A stretch of DNA of 64,000 bases from Drosophila miranda (lineage: Eukaryota; Arthropoda; Insecta; Diptera; Drosophilidae): the NCBI RefSeq assembly GCF_003369915.1, contig NW_022881603.1, positions 7,857,249 through 7,921,248 on the forward strand. The letters run 5' to 3'. The notes beneath the pieces are model-generated. The model was not told the DNA's origin. It ran no database searches and worked only from the letters and a program-made list of their open reading frames with translations. The position numbers were made by a program, and so were the translations under genes. This document shows positions 10,924-22,848 of the stretch, one piece after another; position 1 is the stretch's first letter; every line of letters starts with the position of its first letter.

Positions 10924-13900
10924 TTATCCCGCCACCTGCTGCATCAGGTAGAGATTGGCGTATATGCGATTCAGAGCCATCAGCTCTTCATGAGTACCAT
11001 GCTCAACGACCACACCTCTCTTGAGGACGCAGATCAGGTCCGCGTTCCGTACTGTGGTTAGGCGGTGGGCAATCGTGAGGCAGGTACGTCCAGAACGAGC
11101 CTCGTCCAGGGCCTGCTGAACAACCTTCTCGCTCTGCAGATCCAGAGCAGATGTGGCCTCGTCCAGTATCAGAATCTTGGGATTTCTCACCAGAGCCCGG
11201 GCAATGGCAATGCACTGCTTCTGGCCTCCAGAGAGCTGCGACGACTTGCCAAGCCGCGTCTCGTAGCCCTGCGGCAGGGAGCTGACAAAGTTGTGGATGT
11301 TGGACTTTTTGGCCGCTTCGATGATCTCCTGCATGGAGACCTCGTCCCGGAAGTTGTTCCCGTACGCAATGTTCTCGGCAATAGTGCGGTCGAAGAGCAC
11401 GGGTTCCTGCGAGACCAGCCCCAGCTTGGAGCGCAGCGTGACCAGAGGGAAGTCTGTGCTCGGCACTCCACAGATTCACCGATCCGGAGACGGGGTCATA
11501 ATAGCGGAGCAGCAGCTGCACGCAGGTCGATTTGCCAGAACCTGACGTACCTACAAGAGCCACAGTCGTCGACTTCTTGATGGAGAGATTCAGGTTCTGC
11601 AGTATGGGAGTCCCCTTCCGGGTCGGATACTCAAAGCCCACGTTCTCATACACAATGTCGCCCTCAGATTTCTAGAATAACAACAAAACCAGATGTCAGA
11701 ACCCATGGAAAATTTAATGGGTCGGAAGGAACTCACCTCCACGGTGTTGTAGGGATTCTCTGGCGGATTGGGTTGAGTGGAGTTGCTCTTAAACAGCTCC
11801 ATGAGGCGGCCAGCGGAAAGGATGGCATCGTTCACGTTCGGGGCATAGGCCAACGCCTGGCCCAGCATCCAAGAACCGAAGATCAGGGCTTCCGCCACCT
11901 TGATAATGTCTTCATAATTGATAGCCTCATCGGCTACGAGCAGTCCACCGTAGTACATGGATATGCCATAGGCCAGGAAGGGAGCCGCCTGTCCCAGCGC
12001 AAAGACCACTCCACGGAAACGAACCTTGCGACGACAGGAAACATCCACGTTGTCGATCTGTTGGTCGTAGGTTTCCAGGATGCGACGCTCCAGATTCAGT
12101 CCGTTCACAGTCCGAATGTTGGTTATCGCCTCCACAGCCACCTGCGAAGCCTCCTCGACGGCCGCCTTGGCTGACTGTGCGCTCTTCATGATGAAGCGAC
12201 CCTCCAGGTACACCGACAGGCAGACAATCGGGGTGACCAGCGTGAGAAGCGTCTGTTGCCAAGAGAAGACAAAACCTACGACCATGCCGATGCCCAAAGT
12301 GGAGACGGCTTGCAGCATGACTCCAACGCGAGCACCGGTAGCCTGAGGAGGATTGAGAGGATTGGATTGGGAGGATCAGCAGGATTCGTCAGACACACCA
12401 CGTACTCTGCTAGCTTACCCCCTGTACGTTGGAGCAGTCACTGGCCAGGCGGGAGCACAGCGCACCCACCGAGTTCCGCTCATCGTCGAAGTAGGCAATG
12501 TCCTGGGACACAATTGTGCCGAAAGCCATGTTCCGCAGTCTGGTAGTCATCTTCACGCCCGCCGTAGTAAACATGTAGGTCTGTAGCATGGTCCCCAGTC
12601 CAGACAGCACGCCGATCCCGATGAAGATGCACGATATGTTGATGACCTCGGCACGTACCACGTCGTCGTCTCCGTTGGCGAGCACCCCGAAGAAGTCACC
12701 GAAGAAAAGGCCCCACAGCGGGAAGGTTGCTCCATGCAAAACCGAGGCAATGCACCCGACCGCAATGAAGCGCCACTCGGGGGCATTCAGCCTCATCAGC
12801 TGCGTGAAGGAAAACTTGGGAGCCTCCGGCTTCTGCTTCTTGCTGCGACGCTGCGAGCGACCTGCAAAATGGAAAGACGGTTGATGGTTATCCTTTGGGC
12901 TCCCGCATCACAAGCTCGTTAACTTACGTTTGCGACGGGTGCTGGCGCGGCTGAATCCACTTTCCCTGCTGGTGCCCGCTTCCAGTTCTGGCTCATCATC
13001 ATCGGTTTCGTCGTCCTCCTCCTCTTCGGAGAGGTTCTGTGTCTTTTGGAGCGCTCTATCTCCGGTCTCCTCCTCCTCCGTGGTCTCCTTCCGCCGGGTA
13101 ATGTTCACCAGCTCGCAGTACAGGCCACGTTGCTGCATGAGCTCCTCATGGGTGCCCTGCTCGGCCACCACTCCGTTCTTAACGAACACGATCTTATCGG
13201 CATTCGTGATGGTCGACAGGCGATGGGCCACCATCCTTGGTGGTGGGTCCTTGGCTGGCCAGCTCCAGGGCGCTCTGCACCCGTTTCTCTGATGTGGGTT
13301 CCAGGGCGGACGTTGCCTCGTCCAGGAGCAGGATCTGCGGTTTCCGCACCAGCGCTCGGGCAATGGCGATGCGTTGCTTCTGCCCGCCCGAGATCTGGGC
13401 GCCCTTCTCGCCCACATGGGTGTTGTAACCCTTGGGCAGTTTGCTGATGAAATCGTGACAGTTGGCGGCACGTGCCGCCCGCTCTATGTCCGCCTATGTG
13501 GCTTCCGGGTGGGAACAGCGGATGTTCTCGCCGGTGGTGGTGGCATACAGAACCGGTTCCTGGCCAACGATGCCGATCTGCGAGCGCAGCCAGCCAACAT
13601 TCAAAGAGCGCAGATCCCGTCCATCCAGTTTGACGCTCCCCTGCTCGGGGTCGTAGAACCGCTGCATCAGCTGGATCATCGTGCTCTTGCCGCAGCCCGA
13701 TGCACCGACGAAGGCCACCGTCTGGCCCGGCTCTACGTCCACGGTCAGGCCCTTGAGCATTTCGACATCTGGTCGGGCGGGATAGCGGAAGTGAATGTTC
13801 TCGAAGCGGATGCGTCCCGGGATGATGTCTGGCTTAGCCCCCATCTCGACCATGGGATCAATCTGGGACTGGCGATCGATGATTCTGAATAGGTTTTGTC

Positions 13901-15428
13901 CAGCGGCAGTGGCCACTGCCATCGAGTCGACGTGCGGCAAGGCGAAACCGAGATTCTGTGCTCCCATAATGACAGCAAACAGGACGATGACAAGGACCGC
14001 AGGTGTGTACTGGCGGTCCTCGAGGTTGCGATCCTCCAGAATGAGCTTCGATCCGTACCAAATGGCCAGGGCCATGCAAAGGTAGATAATCAGCCAGGTG
14101 GCAGCACCGCCCAGGCCAGTGTAGAGACCCTTCTTACGGCCTGTGGCCTCTGCGGGGATTAGTAGCTTGCCAAAACGATCCTTCTCCTTCTTTTGCCCGC
14201 TAAAGGCGAACACGGTGCGAATTCCGCTGAACACCTCCTCGGCCTCATTGCTGACGTTCGAGTAGGCCTTGAGCTCTTTTTCGGCTAGGGTGCCCTGCAT
14301 CTTGCCCACCACTGTGCCGGCGATGATGATCAAGGGACAGCACCCGACAATCACCAGTGTGAGGCCCCAGCCGTAGAAGAACGAAGCAACGATGCTGACG
14401 ACGAATGTCATGAACAGAAAGGTGACTATCACCACCTTCTCGCCGATTCCCTCCTTCAGCTTGTCCAGATCCCTGCAGAACAGTCAGTCAGCGGTCAGCT
14501 TGGCTGGGATCAACTTCATTCGGATGCGATTCAACTTACTCTGTCATCTTGCTGGCGAAGCTGGTACCGGAGGTGGTGTCGTACCACGTAATGTCCTGCC
14601 GCAGCATGGCCTCCAGGAACACCATGCGGATGCGAACGATCTGGTTTAGCGCCACACGATTGGAAATGTCAACGGCTAGGGTGATGAGCACGAACATGGC
14701 GACCGATCCCACAAGACTTCCTACACCGAAGGCGATGGAGTCATCGATGATGGCCTGCTGATTCTCCTCCTTGCTGGCGTCCGTCCTGCAATAGATTTAA
14801 GCTAGATTAGGACTACTCCTGGGGACGGACTCTTCTCCGGACTTACAGTCGCTTCCCGCCTCCGAACATTGCCAGCGCGAATGTGGGCGAGGAGGTGCCC
14901 ACTCTCACTGTGCGGTCCATCCGAAGGCGATGGAGTCATCGATGATGGCCTGCTGATTCTCCTCCTTGCTGGCGTCCGTCCTGCAATAGATTTAAGCTAG
15001 ATTAGGACTACTCCTGGGGACGGACTCTTCTCCGGACTTACAGTCGCTTCCCGCCTCCGAACATTGCCAGCGCGAATGTGGGCGAGGAGGTGCCCACTCT
15101 CACTGTGCGGTCAACGAGCAGGGACGTGAACTCTCCGTAGATGATCATGAAGAAGGGAATAAATGCCGATGCGACGGCAGCCACCACGATGCTGAACCCG
15201 ATCAGCACTCGCTCGAACCTGGTGGAGTATCTAAACTGCAGATCGGAGGAGAACAAGCTCGATATTGAACTATATTCCATTTGTATGCTGATTGCATTCG
15301 GGGGCTCTCACCATATCCAGGTAGTTGTACTTCTTTTCTATCTTTTGCTGGACAGCTCCATCCTGTGCCAGGAAATCCCCCACTTGGGGCAGCTGCGATT
15401 CCTCCTTTTTCGTTGCTTTGAGATCCAT
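10924..15428 (-). pseudogene. Mdr49: Mdr49, ABCB multidrug transporter, disrupted
   Basis: Seven exons can be placed on the minus strand: 15428-15312, 15235-15042, 14785-14540, 14472-12928, 12861-12419, 12342-11737 and 11671-10924. They match a full ABCB transporter (TMD1-NBD1-TMD2-NBD2, about 1,300 residues) that exports hydrophobic compounds using ATP. NBD1 has Walker [11 protein letters not shown]-loop GQEPVLY and signature [11 protein letters not shown]2 has Walker [11 protein letters not shown]-loop SQEPVLF and signature LSGGQKQC, where the family has Arg as the last residue. Damage seen: TAG at 13494-13496 replaces the Gln of HPEATQ; a net +1 frameshift near 13230-13242, just after NBD1 Walker B, ends at a nearby stop; a 2-nt deletion near 11468-11472 shifts NBD2 after Walker A; and a 192-bp duplication sits in the 5' part. 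Splice sites are otherwise preserved, so decay is recent. Sequence resemblance favours Mdr49 over Mdr50 or Mdr65. Confidence 0.9.
14726..15112. repeat. 192-bp tandem duplication inside Mdr49
   Basis: Bases 14726-14917 and 14921-15112 are identical or nearly so, separated by CAT. The unit spans the end of exon 2, intron 2 and the start of exon 3. It therefore creates a hybrid exon (14984 to about 14847) with good splice sites. Including it brings an in-frame TGA soon after the junction (...CGC AAG TGA type, after CCGCACAG). Skipping it would restore the normal exon 2-exon 3 join. Confidence 0.9.
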
Positions 15429-15447
15429 TTTGTTGTTTGGGACTTTT

Positions 15448-16559
15448 TATACCCGATACTCAAAATGAGTATTGGGGTATATTAGATTTGTGGTAAAAGT
15501 GGATGTGTGTAACGTCCAGAAGGAATCGTTTCCAACCCCATAAAGTATATATATTCTTGATCAGCATCAATAGCCGAGTCGATAGAGCCCTGTCTGTCTG
15601 TCCGTCCGTCCGTCCGTCAGTCCGTCCGTCCGTCCGTCCGTCCGTCCGTCTGTCAGTCCCCTTCAGCGCCTAATGCTCAAAGACTATAAGAGCTAGAGCA
15701 ACGATGTTTTGGATCCAGACTTTTGTGATATGTCACTGCTACAAAAATATTTCAAAACTTTGCCCCGCCCACTTCCGCCTCCACAAAGGGCGAAAATCTG
15801 TGGCATCCACAATTTTAAAGATACGAGAAAACCAAAAACGCCGAATCGTAGAGAATGACCATATCTTTTAGACTGCAGAATCTGAATTGGATCGTATCAT
15901 TATTATAGCCAGCATCAAGAAAACAATTTCATTTTTTCTCGCCCTGTCTCTCTCTAACACACAGGTAGCATAGGCGGCTTTGCTTAGAGTAAAACATTAG
16001 CGCCTAGATCTCAGAGACTATAAAAGCTAGAGCAACCAAATTTGGTATCCACACTCCTAATATATCGGACCGAGACGAGTTTGTTTCAAAATTTCGCCGC
16101 ACCCCTTTCCGCCCCCGCAAAGGATGAAAATCTGGGGATATTCTTAAATCTCAGAGACTATTAAGGCTAGAGTAACCAAATTTGGTATCCGCACTTCTGT
16201 TAGATCTCACTATAAAACGTATATCTCAGAATTTCGCCCCACCCTCTTCCTCCCCCACAAAGGACGAAAATCTGTTGCATTCACAATATTGCAGATTCGA
16301 GAAAACTAAAAACGCATAATCATAGAGAATGACCATATCTATCCGGTTGCTGAATGTGGATCAGATCGGATCGTTTTTGTAGCCAAAAGCAAGAAATCAA
16401 TTTGCAGTGGCTACGCAGCGCTCTACGTCACGCTCAGACTGATTTTCTGTCTCTCTCGCACTCTTTGTCGTGTCGTTTAATATTAGCGGCGTCTATCGGG
16501 TATCGGGTATAACTGTAGAGTTGCGGTGTCCGCAGCAACTCACAACGTTCCCCCTCGTT
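15448..16559 (+). mobile_element. DINE-1-like element upstream of Mdr49
   Basis: Full-length copy from TATACCCGATACT to CCCCTCGTT, starting about 20 bp before the Mdr49 ATG. It splits the gene from its natural 5' leader. Its 3' part carries private variants (CCACCCTCTTCCTCCCCC, ACGCATAATCATAGAGAATG, a shortened TCTATCGGGTATCGGG) that recur in the DINE at 21765-22848. Confidence 0.9.
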
Positions 16560-18252
16560 CAAATTAAACCTGTAAACAAGAGGATTGGGTCGTAGTTAAA
16601 CAAGGCTAACAAATACCTATTTGTTGTTGGTTTGAAACAAGGAATATTTTCTAGGTTGGATTTTAACAATAAAACAATCACTATTTGGTTCACCGACCCA
16701 CCAATGTATCTGTATGTATACCTCAAAATCTTCTCGAGCTGATTGCCAAACGAGCAATAAATTCCACTGTAAAGTACTATCTTGAAGTCTAACTAATTTA
16801 AGGTTTATTGCAACAATAATATTCATGGCATTGGCTGGTCATTTCAAAAGGTCTCGGTGGTTAGTCTCCAAGTCTTTTGTAAAAAGGAAATATCATGTCA
16901 ACGACTTGATATGCTCCTCCACTTCGATGACACTTTCATTTGAAACGAAAACTGATAAGTTTTATAGTGAATATATCCGAAAATAATAGGTATTTATTTG
17001 AACAGATCACTTTTATTGTTCAATTTTTGCATCTTTTTAAGACGTAGAAATACTTGGGTAAGTTCTGTAATTACTTATTTATTTATGTATTAGTTTATTT
17101 ATTCATATTGAATATGCATATTGATATATGCGAAACACGAGCACAGATCGAGCCCGCAAAGTGCAAGGGCTGATTAAAAAGTAAAAACCATTTTCCAAAG
17201 TCAATTTAAGGAAATTAGTCTGGTTACGCAAATGAAAAAGCATCCATATATTAATAAATTAACAACAATTGGAAAGTGGGATATTTTCTCGTTCATTACG
17301 ATTCTCAATTGACAATTGTCGATCTCCGCGCACAGCTTTACACTCTCCTCTATACTCTAGACTCTATACTCTGGACAGATCTATGTACATATATATGGGT
17401 TCCCCAGATTGCACACACTCCTCAGAGATTCATTTCGGACGGCAATCAACGACAGACTGATTGGACGGGACGCGTCGGTTCGTTTCACGTTCTGTATCTT
17501 TGGCAAGAGTATGGTATGGTATGCTATGGTATTGTATGCTCCGCGCCAGACTATCCCTTGGTCAAGGGCAAGAGCAGGGTAGAGGCTGGCGTCTGGAGTC
17601 AGCGAGCTCGCGATTTGTACTGGACGAGTCCCAGTCAATTGGTTGCGCCGACAGCTCGGTTTCACATCTCGGATCGGCATCGGCATCGGAGACCGCAATA
17701 AACAGGATCGTATAATTTAATCGGTGCTCCCCCTGGCAACCGCCGTCGCGACGGACGCGCTCCAATTGGGGGAGCAATACTCATTCCTTGTTCGGTCCTG
17801 ACTGGTAAACAGTTTCCAGCAAAACAAAAACAGTTCGACAAGTGATTATAGTCTCCCATGCAGATTAGGTAGATTAGATAGACTCGGATAGACGACTCTG
17901 CTCTGCTCGGTTCGTTCAGGTCTGGTCTTATTGGAGGAATAACCTGTTTGTCTGTTTACCCACTAAATGAAACCCGCTTGCATTCTGCAGAGGAGGCTGG
18001 GCTGGCTTTGGCTCTTGGAGTAGGCGCGCATTCCAATTCCATTTGCGTGCATGGATTTCCCCTCTGTTTTGAATAATTATACGCTTGTACATTTGACAAG
18101 CAGCAAATAGTATTCAATTCAGAGATGTACATACGAGTATTATTTTCAAGCCAGATAAATCGAATTGTCGCAATTTAGACAAGGCGAGTCGAATAGATAA
18201 TTGCTGCAACAAGGTAAGATCTAGCCTCGTCTCGTGGTGAAATAGTTCTTTT
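16560..18252. other. Unique non-repeat segment, first copy; no clear gene
   Basis: About 1.7 kb between DINEs, duplicated at 22849-24542. The longest frame (17276-17701) is not convincing, has overlapping frames on the other strand and shows no domain. The GC-richer part around 17440-17800 and the AACAAG/GTAAGATC string near 18203-18219 could be leader or promoter DNA with a splice donor. It may be the displaced upstream region of Mdr49, but that is a guess. Confidence 0.4.
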
Positions 18253-19361
18253 TATACCCGATACTCAAAATGAGTATTGGGGTATATTAGATTTGTGGTA
18301 AAAGTGGATGTGTGTAACGTCCAGAAGGAATCGTTTCCGACCCCATAAAGTATATATATTCTTGATCAGCATCAATAGCCGAACCGATTGAGCCATGTCT
18401 GTCTGTCCGTCTGTCCGTCCGTCCGTCTGTCCGTCCCCTTCAGCGCCTAATGCTCAAAGACTTTAAGAGCTAGAGCAACGATGTTTTGGATCCAGACTTC
18501 TGTGATATGTCACTGCTACAAAAATATTTCAAAACTTCGCCCCGCCCACTTCCGCCCCCACAAAGGGCGAAAATCTGTGGCATCCACAATTTTAAAAATA
18601 TTGGAAAACCAAAAACGCAGAATCGTAGAGAATGACCATATCTTTAAGACTGCGGAATCTGAATTTTATCGTATTATTATTATAGCCAGCATCAAGAAAA
18701 CAATTTCATTTTTTCTCGCCCTGTCTCTCTCTAACACACACGTAGCATAGGCGGCTTTGCTTAGAGTAAAACATTAGCGCCTAGATCTCAGAGACTACAA
18801 AAGCTAGAGCAACCAAATTTGGTATCCACACTCCTAATATATCGGACCGAGACGAGTTTGTTTCAAAATTTCGCCACACCCCCTTCCGCCCCCGCAAAGG
18901 ACGAAAATCTGTGGATATTCAAAAATCTCAGAGTCTATTAAGGCTAGAGTAACCAAATTTGGTATCCGCACTCCTGTTAGATCTTACTATAAAACGTGTA
19001 TCTCAAAATTTCGCCCCACCCCCTTCCGCCCACACAAAGGACGAAAATCTGTTGCATCCACAATATTGCACATTCGAGAAAACTAAAAACGCAGAATCAT
19101 AGATAATGACCATATCTATCAGACTGCTGAATCTAGACCAGATCAGATAATTTTTATAGACAATAGGAACAAATCAATTTTCAGTGGCTACGCAGCGCCC
19201 GACGTCACGCTCAGACTGATTTTCTGTCTCTCTCGCACGCACTCTTTTGTCGTGTCGTTTAATATTAGCGGCGTCTGCCGGAGGAGAGCCATACTGACTT
19301 AGTATGGGGTATAACCGTAGAGTTGCGGTGTCCGCAGCAACTCACAACGTTCCCCCTCGTT
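18253..19361 (+). mobile_element. DINE-1-like element, full length
   Basis: It starts TATACCCGATACT and ends CCCCCTCGTT, directly followed by the next DINE (CTCGTTATACCC). It has the variant GTATGGGGTATAACCG near the 3' end, shared with copies ending at 25650 and 32829. Confidence 0.9.
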
Positions 19362-19707
19362 ATACCCGATACTCAAAATGAGTATTGGGGTATATTAGAT
19401 TTGTGTATTAGATGTGTGTAACGTCCAGAAGGAATCGTTTCCGACCCCATAAAGTATATATATTCTTGATCAGCATCAATATCCGAGTCGATTGAGCCAT
19501 GTCTGTCTGTCCGTCTGTCCGTCCGTCCGTCTGTCCGTCCCCTTCAGCGCCTAGTGCTCAAAGACTATAAGAGCTAGAGCAACGATGTTTTGGATCCAGA
19601 CTTCTGTGATATGTCACTGGTACAAAAATATTTCAAAACTTCGCCCCGCCCACTTCCGCCCCCACAAAGGACGAAAATCTGTGGCATCTACATTTTTAAA
19701 GATAGTA
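19361..19707 (+). mobile_element. DINE-1-like element, 5' fragment
   Basis: The 5' ~345 bp of an element with a characteristic internal deletion near its start (TAGATTTGTGTATTAGATGTGTG instead of the longer GTGGTAAAAGTGGATGTG form). It is truncated at GATAGTATAAAAC, next to an inverted DINE. Confidence 0.85.
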
Positions 19708-19714
19708 TAAAACT

Positions 19715-20828
19715 AACGAGGGGGAACGTTGTGAGTTGCTGCGTACACCGCAACTCTACAGTTATACCCGATACTAAGTCAGTATGGCTCTCCTGCGGCA
19801 GACGCCGCTAATATTGAACCACACGACAAAGAGTGCGTGCGAGAGAGACAGAAAATCAGTCTGAGCGTGACGTCGGCTGCTGCGTGGCCACTGCAAATTG
19901 ATTTCTTGCTTTTGGCTACAAAAATGATCCGATCTGATCCAGATTCAGCAATCTGATAGATATAGTCATTATCTATGATTCTGCGTTTTTAGTTTTCTCA
20001 AATGTGCAATATTGTGGATGCAACAGATTTTCGTCCTTTGTGGGGTCGGAAGGGGGTGGGGCGAAATTCTGAGATATACGTTTTATAGTGAGATCTAACA
20101 GAAGTACGGATACCAAATTTGGTTACTCTAGCCTTAATAGTCTCTGAGATTTGAGGATGCCCCAGATTTTCGTCCTTTCCGGGGCGGAAGGGGGTGTGGC
20201 GAAATTTGGACACGAAACGGTCAAGGTCCGATATCACAGTAGTATGGATACCAAATTTGGTTGCTCTGGCTCTTATAGGTTCTGAGATCCTTGAACTCAT
20301 ATTTTGCAATTGGCAAAGCCGATCATGAAACCTGAGTGTTAGAGAGAGTGCGAGAAAGAATGAAATTGTTTTCTTGATTCTGGCTATAATAATTATACGA
20401 TCTGGTTGAGATTTTACGCTCTAGAACATATAGTCATCTTCTACGATTCTGCATTTTTGGTTTTATCGTATCTTTAAAAATGTGGATGCCACAGATTTTC
20501 GTCCTTTGTGGGGGCGGAAGTGGACGGGGCATAGTTTTGAAATATTTTTGTAGCAGTGACATTTCACAGATGTCTGGATCCAAAACATCGTTGCTCTAGC
20601 TCTTATAGTCTTTGAGCAATAGGCGCTGAAGGGGACGGACGGACGGACGGACGGACGGACGGACGGACAGACGGACAGACAGACAGGGCTCAATCGACTC
20701 GGCTATTGATGCTGATCAAGAATATATATACTTTATGGGGTCGGAAACGATTCCTTCTGGACGTTACACACATCCACTTTTACCACAAATCTAATATACC
20801 CCAATACTCATTTTGAGTATCGGGTATA
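19715..20828 (-). mobile_element. DINE-1-like element, inverted
   Basis: Reads AACGAGGGGGAACG at its left end and GAGTATCGGGTATA at its right end. It belongs to the second sequence type, with TTGCAAAATATGAGTTCAAGG and AACACACAGGTTTCATGG-like segments. Confidence 0.85.
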
Positions 20829-21576
20829 AAAACGCAGAATCGTAGAAGATGACAATATCTTCTATAGTGCAAAATCTGAACCAGATCGTATAATTATTGT
20901 AGCCAGAATCAAGAAAACAATTTCATTCTTTCTCGCTCTGTCTCTCTCTAACACACAGGTTTCATGGTCGGTTTTGCCAATTGCAAAATATGAGTTCAAG
21001 GATCTCAGAACCTATATGATCCGGAGCAACCAAATTTGGTATCCACACTCCTGTGATATCGGACCTTGACCGTTTCGTGTCCAAATTTCGCCACACCCCC
21101 TTCCGCCCACGCAATGGATGAAAATCTGGGGCATCCACAAATCTCGGAGACTATTAAGGCTAGAGTAACCAAATTTGGTATCCGCACTTCTGTTAGATCT
21201 CACTATAAAACGCATATCTGAGAATTTCGCCCCACCCCCTTCCGCCCCCCCAAAAGACGAAAATCTGTTGCATCCACAATATTGCACATTCGAGAAAACT
21301 AAAAACGCAGAATCATAGATAATGACCATATCTATCAGATTGCTGAATCTGGACCAGATCAGATAATTTTTATAGCCAAAAGGAACAAATCAATTTGCAC
21401 TGGCTTCGCAGCGCCCGACGTCACGCTCAGACTGATTTTCTGTCTCTCTCGCACGCACTCTTTGTCGTTGTCGTTTAATATTAGCTGCGTCTGCCGGAGG
21501 AGAGCCATACTGACTTAGTATCGGGTATAACTGTAGAGTTGCGGTGTCCGCAGCAACTCACAACGTTCCCCTCGTT
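20829..21576 (+). mobile_element. DINE-1-like element, 3' portion
   Basis: Starts at AAACGCAGAATCGTAGAAG directly after the inverted copy and runs to the 3' hairpin and CTCGTT. With the preceding element it forms a head-to-head arrangement. Confidence 0.8.
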
Positions 21577-21764
21577 TTTGTTATCTTTCTTGAATGGATC
21601 CCACTACTTTACTTTGGGAGAATAAAAGAACTGCCTAAGTGCCAAAGAGTGCCTAAGAGAGGCACCATTTTGGGAGTCGGTAACTTATCTAAAGGATATG
21701 AGCAGATGCTAAGAGCTCTAAGTACTACTTAATCATTGCTTTGAGGGTATTTTTCAGTCATTTT
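21577..21764. repeat. 187-bp spacer module, copy 1
   Basis: A non-DINE sequence (TTGTTATCTTTCTTGAATGGATCC ... GGTATTTTTCAGTC) found three times in the window (also 26993-27180 and 56070-56261). Each copy lies between a DINE 3' end and a DINE starting with the variant TATAACCGATACT. Confidence 0.85.
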
Positions 21765-22848
21765 TATAACCGATACTCAAAATGAGTATTGGGGTATATT
21801 AGATTTGTGGTAAAAGTGGATGTGTGTAACGTCCAGAAGGAATCGTTTCCGACCCCATAAAGCATATATATTATTGATCAGCGTCAATAGCCGAGTCGAT
21901 TGAGCCCTGTCTGTCTGTCCGTCCGTCCGTCTGTCCGTCTGTCCGTCCCCTTCAGCGCCTAGTGCTCAAAGACTATAAGAGCTAGAGCAACGATGTTTTG
22001 GATCCAGACTTCTGTGATATGTCACTGCTACAAAAATATTTCAAAACTTCGCCCCGCCCACTTCCGCCCCCACAAAGGATGAAAATCTGTGGCATCCACA
22101 ATTTTAAAGATATGAAAAAACCAAAAACGTAGAATTGTAGAGAATGACCATATCTTTAAGACTGCAGAATCTGAATTGGATCGTATTATTATTATAGCCA
22201 GCATCAAGAAAACAATTTCATTTTTTCTCGCCCTGTCTCTCTCTAACACACACGTAGCATAGGCGGCTTTGCTTAGAGTAAAACATTAGCGCCTAGATCT
22301 CAGAGACTACAAAAGCTAGAGCAACCAAATTTGGTATCCACACTCCTAATATATCGGACCGAGACGAATTTGTTTCAAAATTTCGCCACACCCCCTTCCG
22401 CCCCCGCAAAGGACGAAAATCTGGGGATATTCAAAAATCTCAGAGACTATTAAGGCTAGAGTAACCAAATTTGGTATCCGCACTTCTGTTAGATCTCACT
22501 ATAAAACGTATATCTCAGAATTTCGCCCCACCCTCTTCCTCCCCCACAAAGGACGAAAATCTGTTGCATCCACAATATTGCAGATTCGAGAAAACTAAAA
22601 ACGCATAATCATAGAGAATGACCATATCTATCCGTTTGCTGAATGTGGATCAGATCGGATCGTTTTTGTAGCCAAAAGCAAGAAATCAATTTGCAGTGGC
22701 TACGCAGCGCCCGACGTCACGCTCAGACTGATTTTCTGTCTCTCTCGCACTCTTTGTCGTGTCGTTTAATATTAGCGGCGTCTATCGGGTATCGGGTATA
22801 ACTGTAGAGTTGCGGTGTCCGCAGCAACTCACAACGTTCCCCCTCGTT
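21765..22848 (+). mobile_element. DINE-1-like element, recombinant at the duplication A junction
   Basis: The 5' part matches the DINE at 27181 (TATAACCGATACT start, GGATGAAAATCTG, ATGAAAAAACCAAAAACGTAG). The 3' part matches the DINE at 15448 (CCCTCTTCCTCCCCC, ACGCATAATCATAG, TCTATCGGGTATCGGG). The switch lies between about 22435 and 22477. Confidence 0.9.

Larger units (their letters stand above)
16147..22437. repeat. Tandem segmental duplication A, copy 1 (~6.29 kb)
   Basis: The block from inside the 15448 DINE to inside the 21765 DINE is repeated at a constant offset of 6,289 bases (for example 16560 and 22849, 19701 and 25990). It contains unique DNA, two DINEs in tandem, an inverted DINE, a partial DINE and a 187-bp spacer. 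The boundary is approximate because it lies in DINE sequence. Confidence 0.85.

Noticed and set aside
11065..14761. Several plus-strand open frames of 80-170 codons across the Mdr49 locus
   Set aside because: They are antisense shadows of the high-GC Mdr49 exons; the minus strand gives a clear ABC transporter with splice sites.
17276..17701. 141-codon frame, duplicated at 23565-23990
   Set aside because: Conservation comes from the recent segmental duplication only; substitutions fall without codon bias and opposite-strand frames are equally open.
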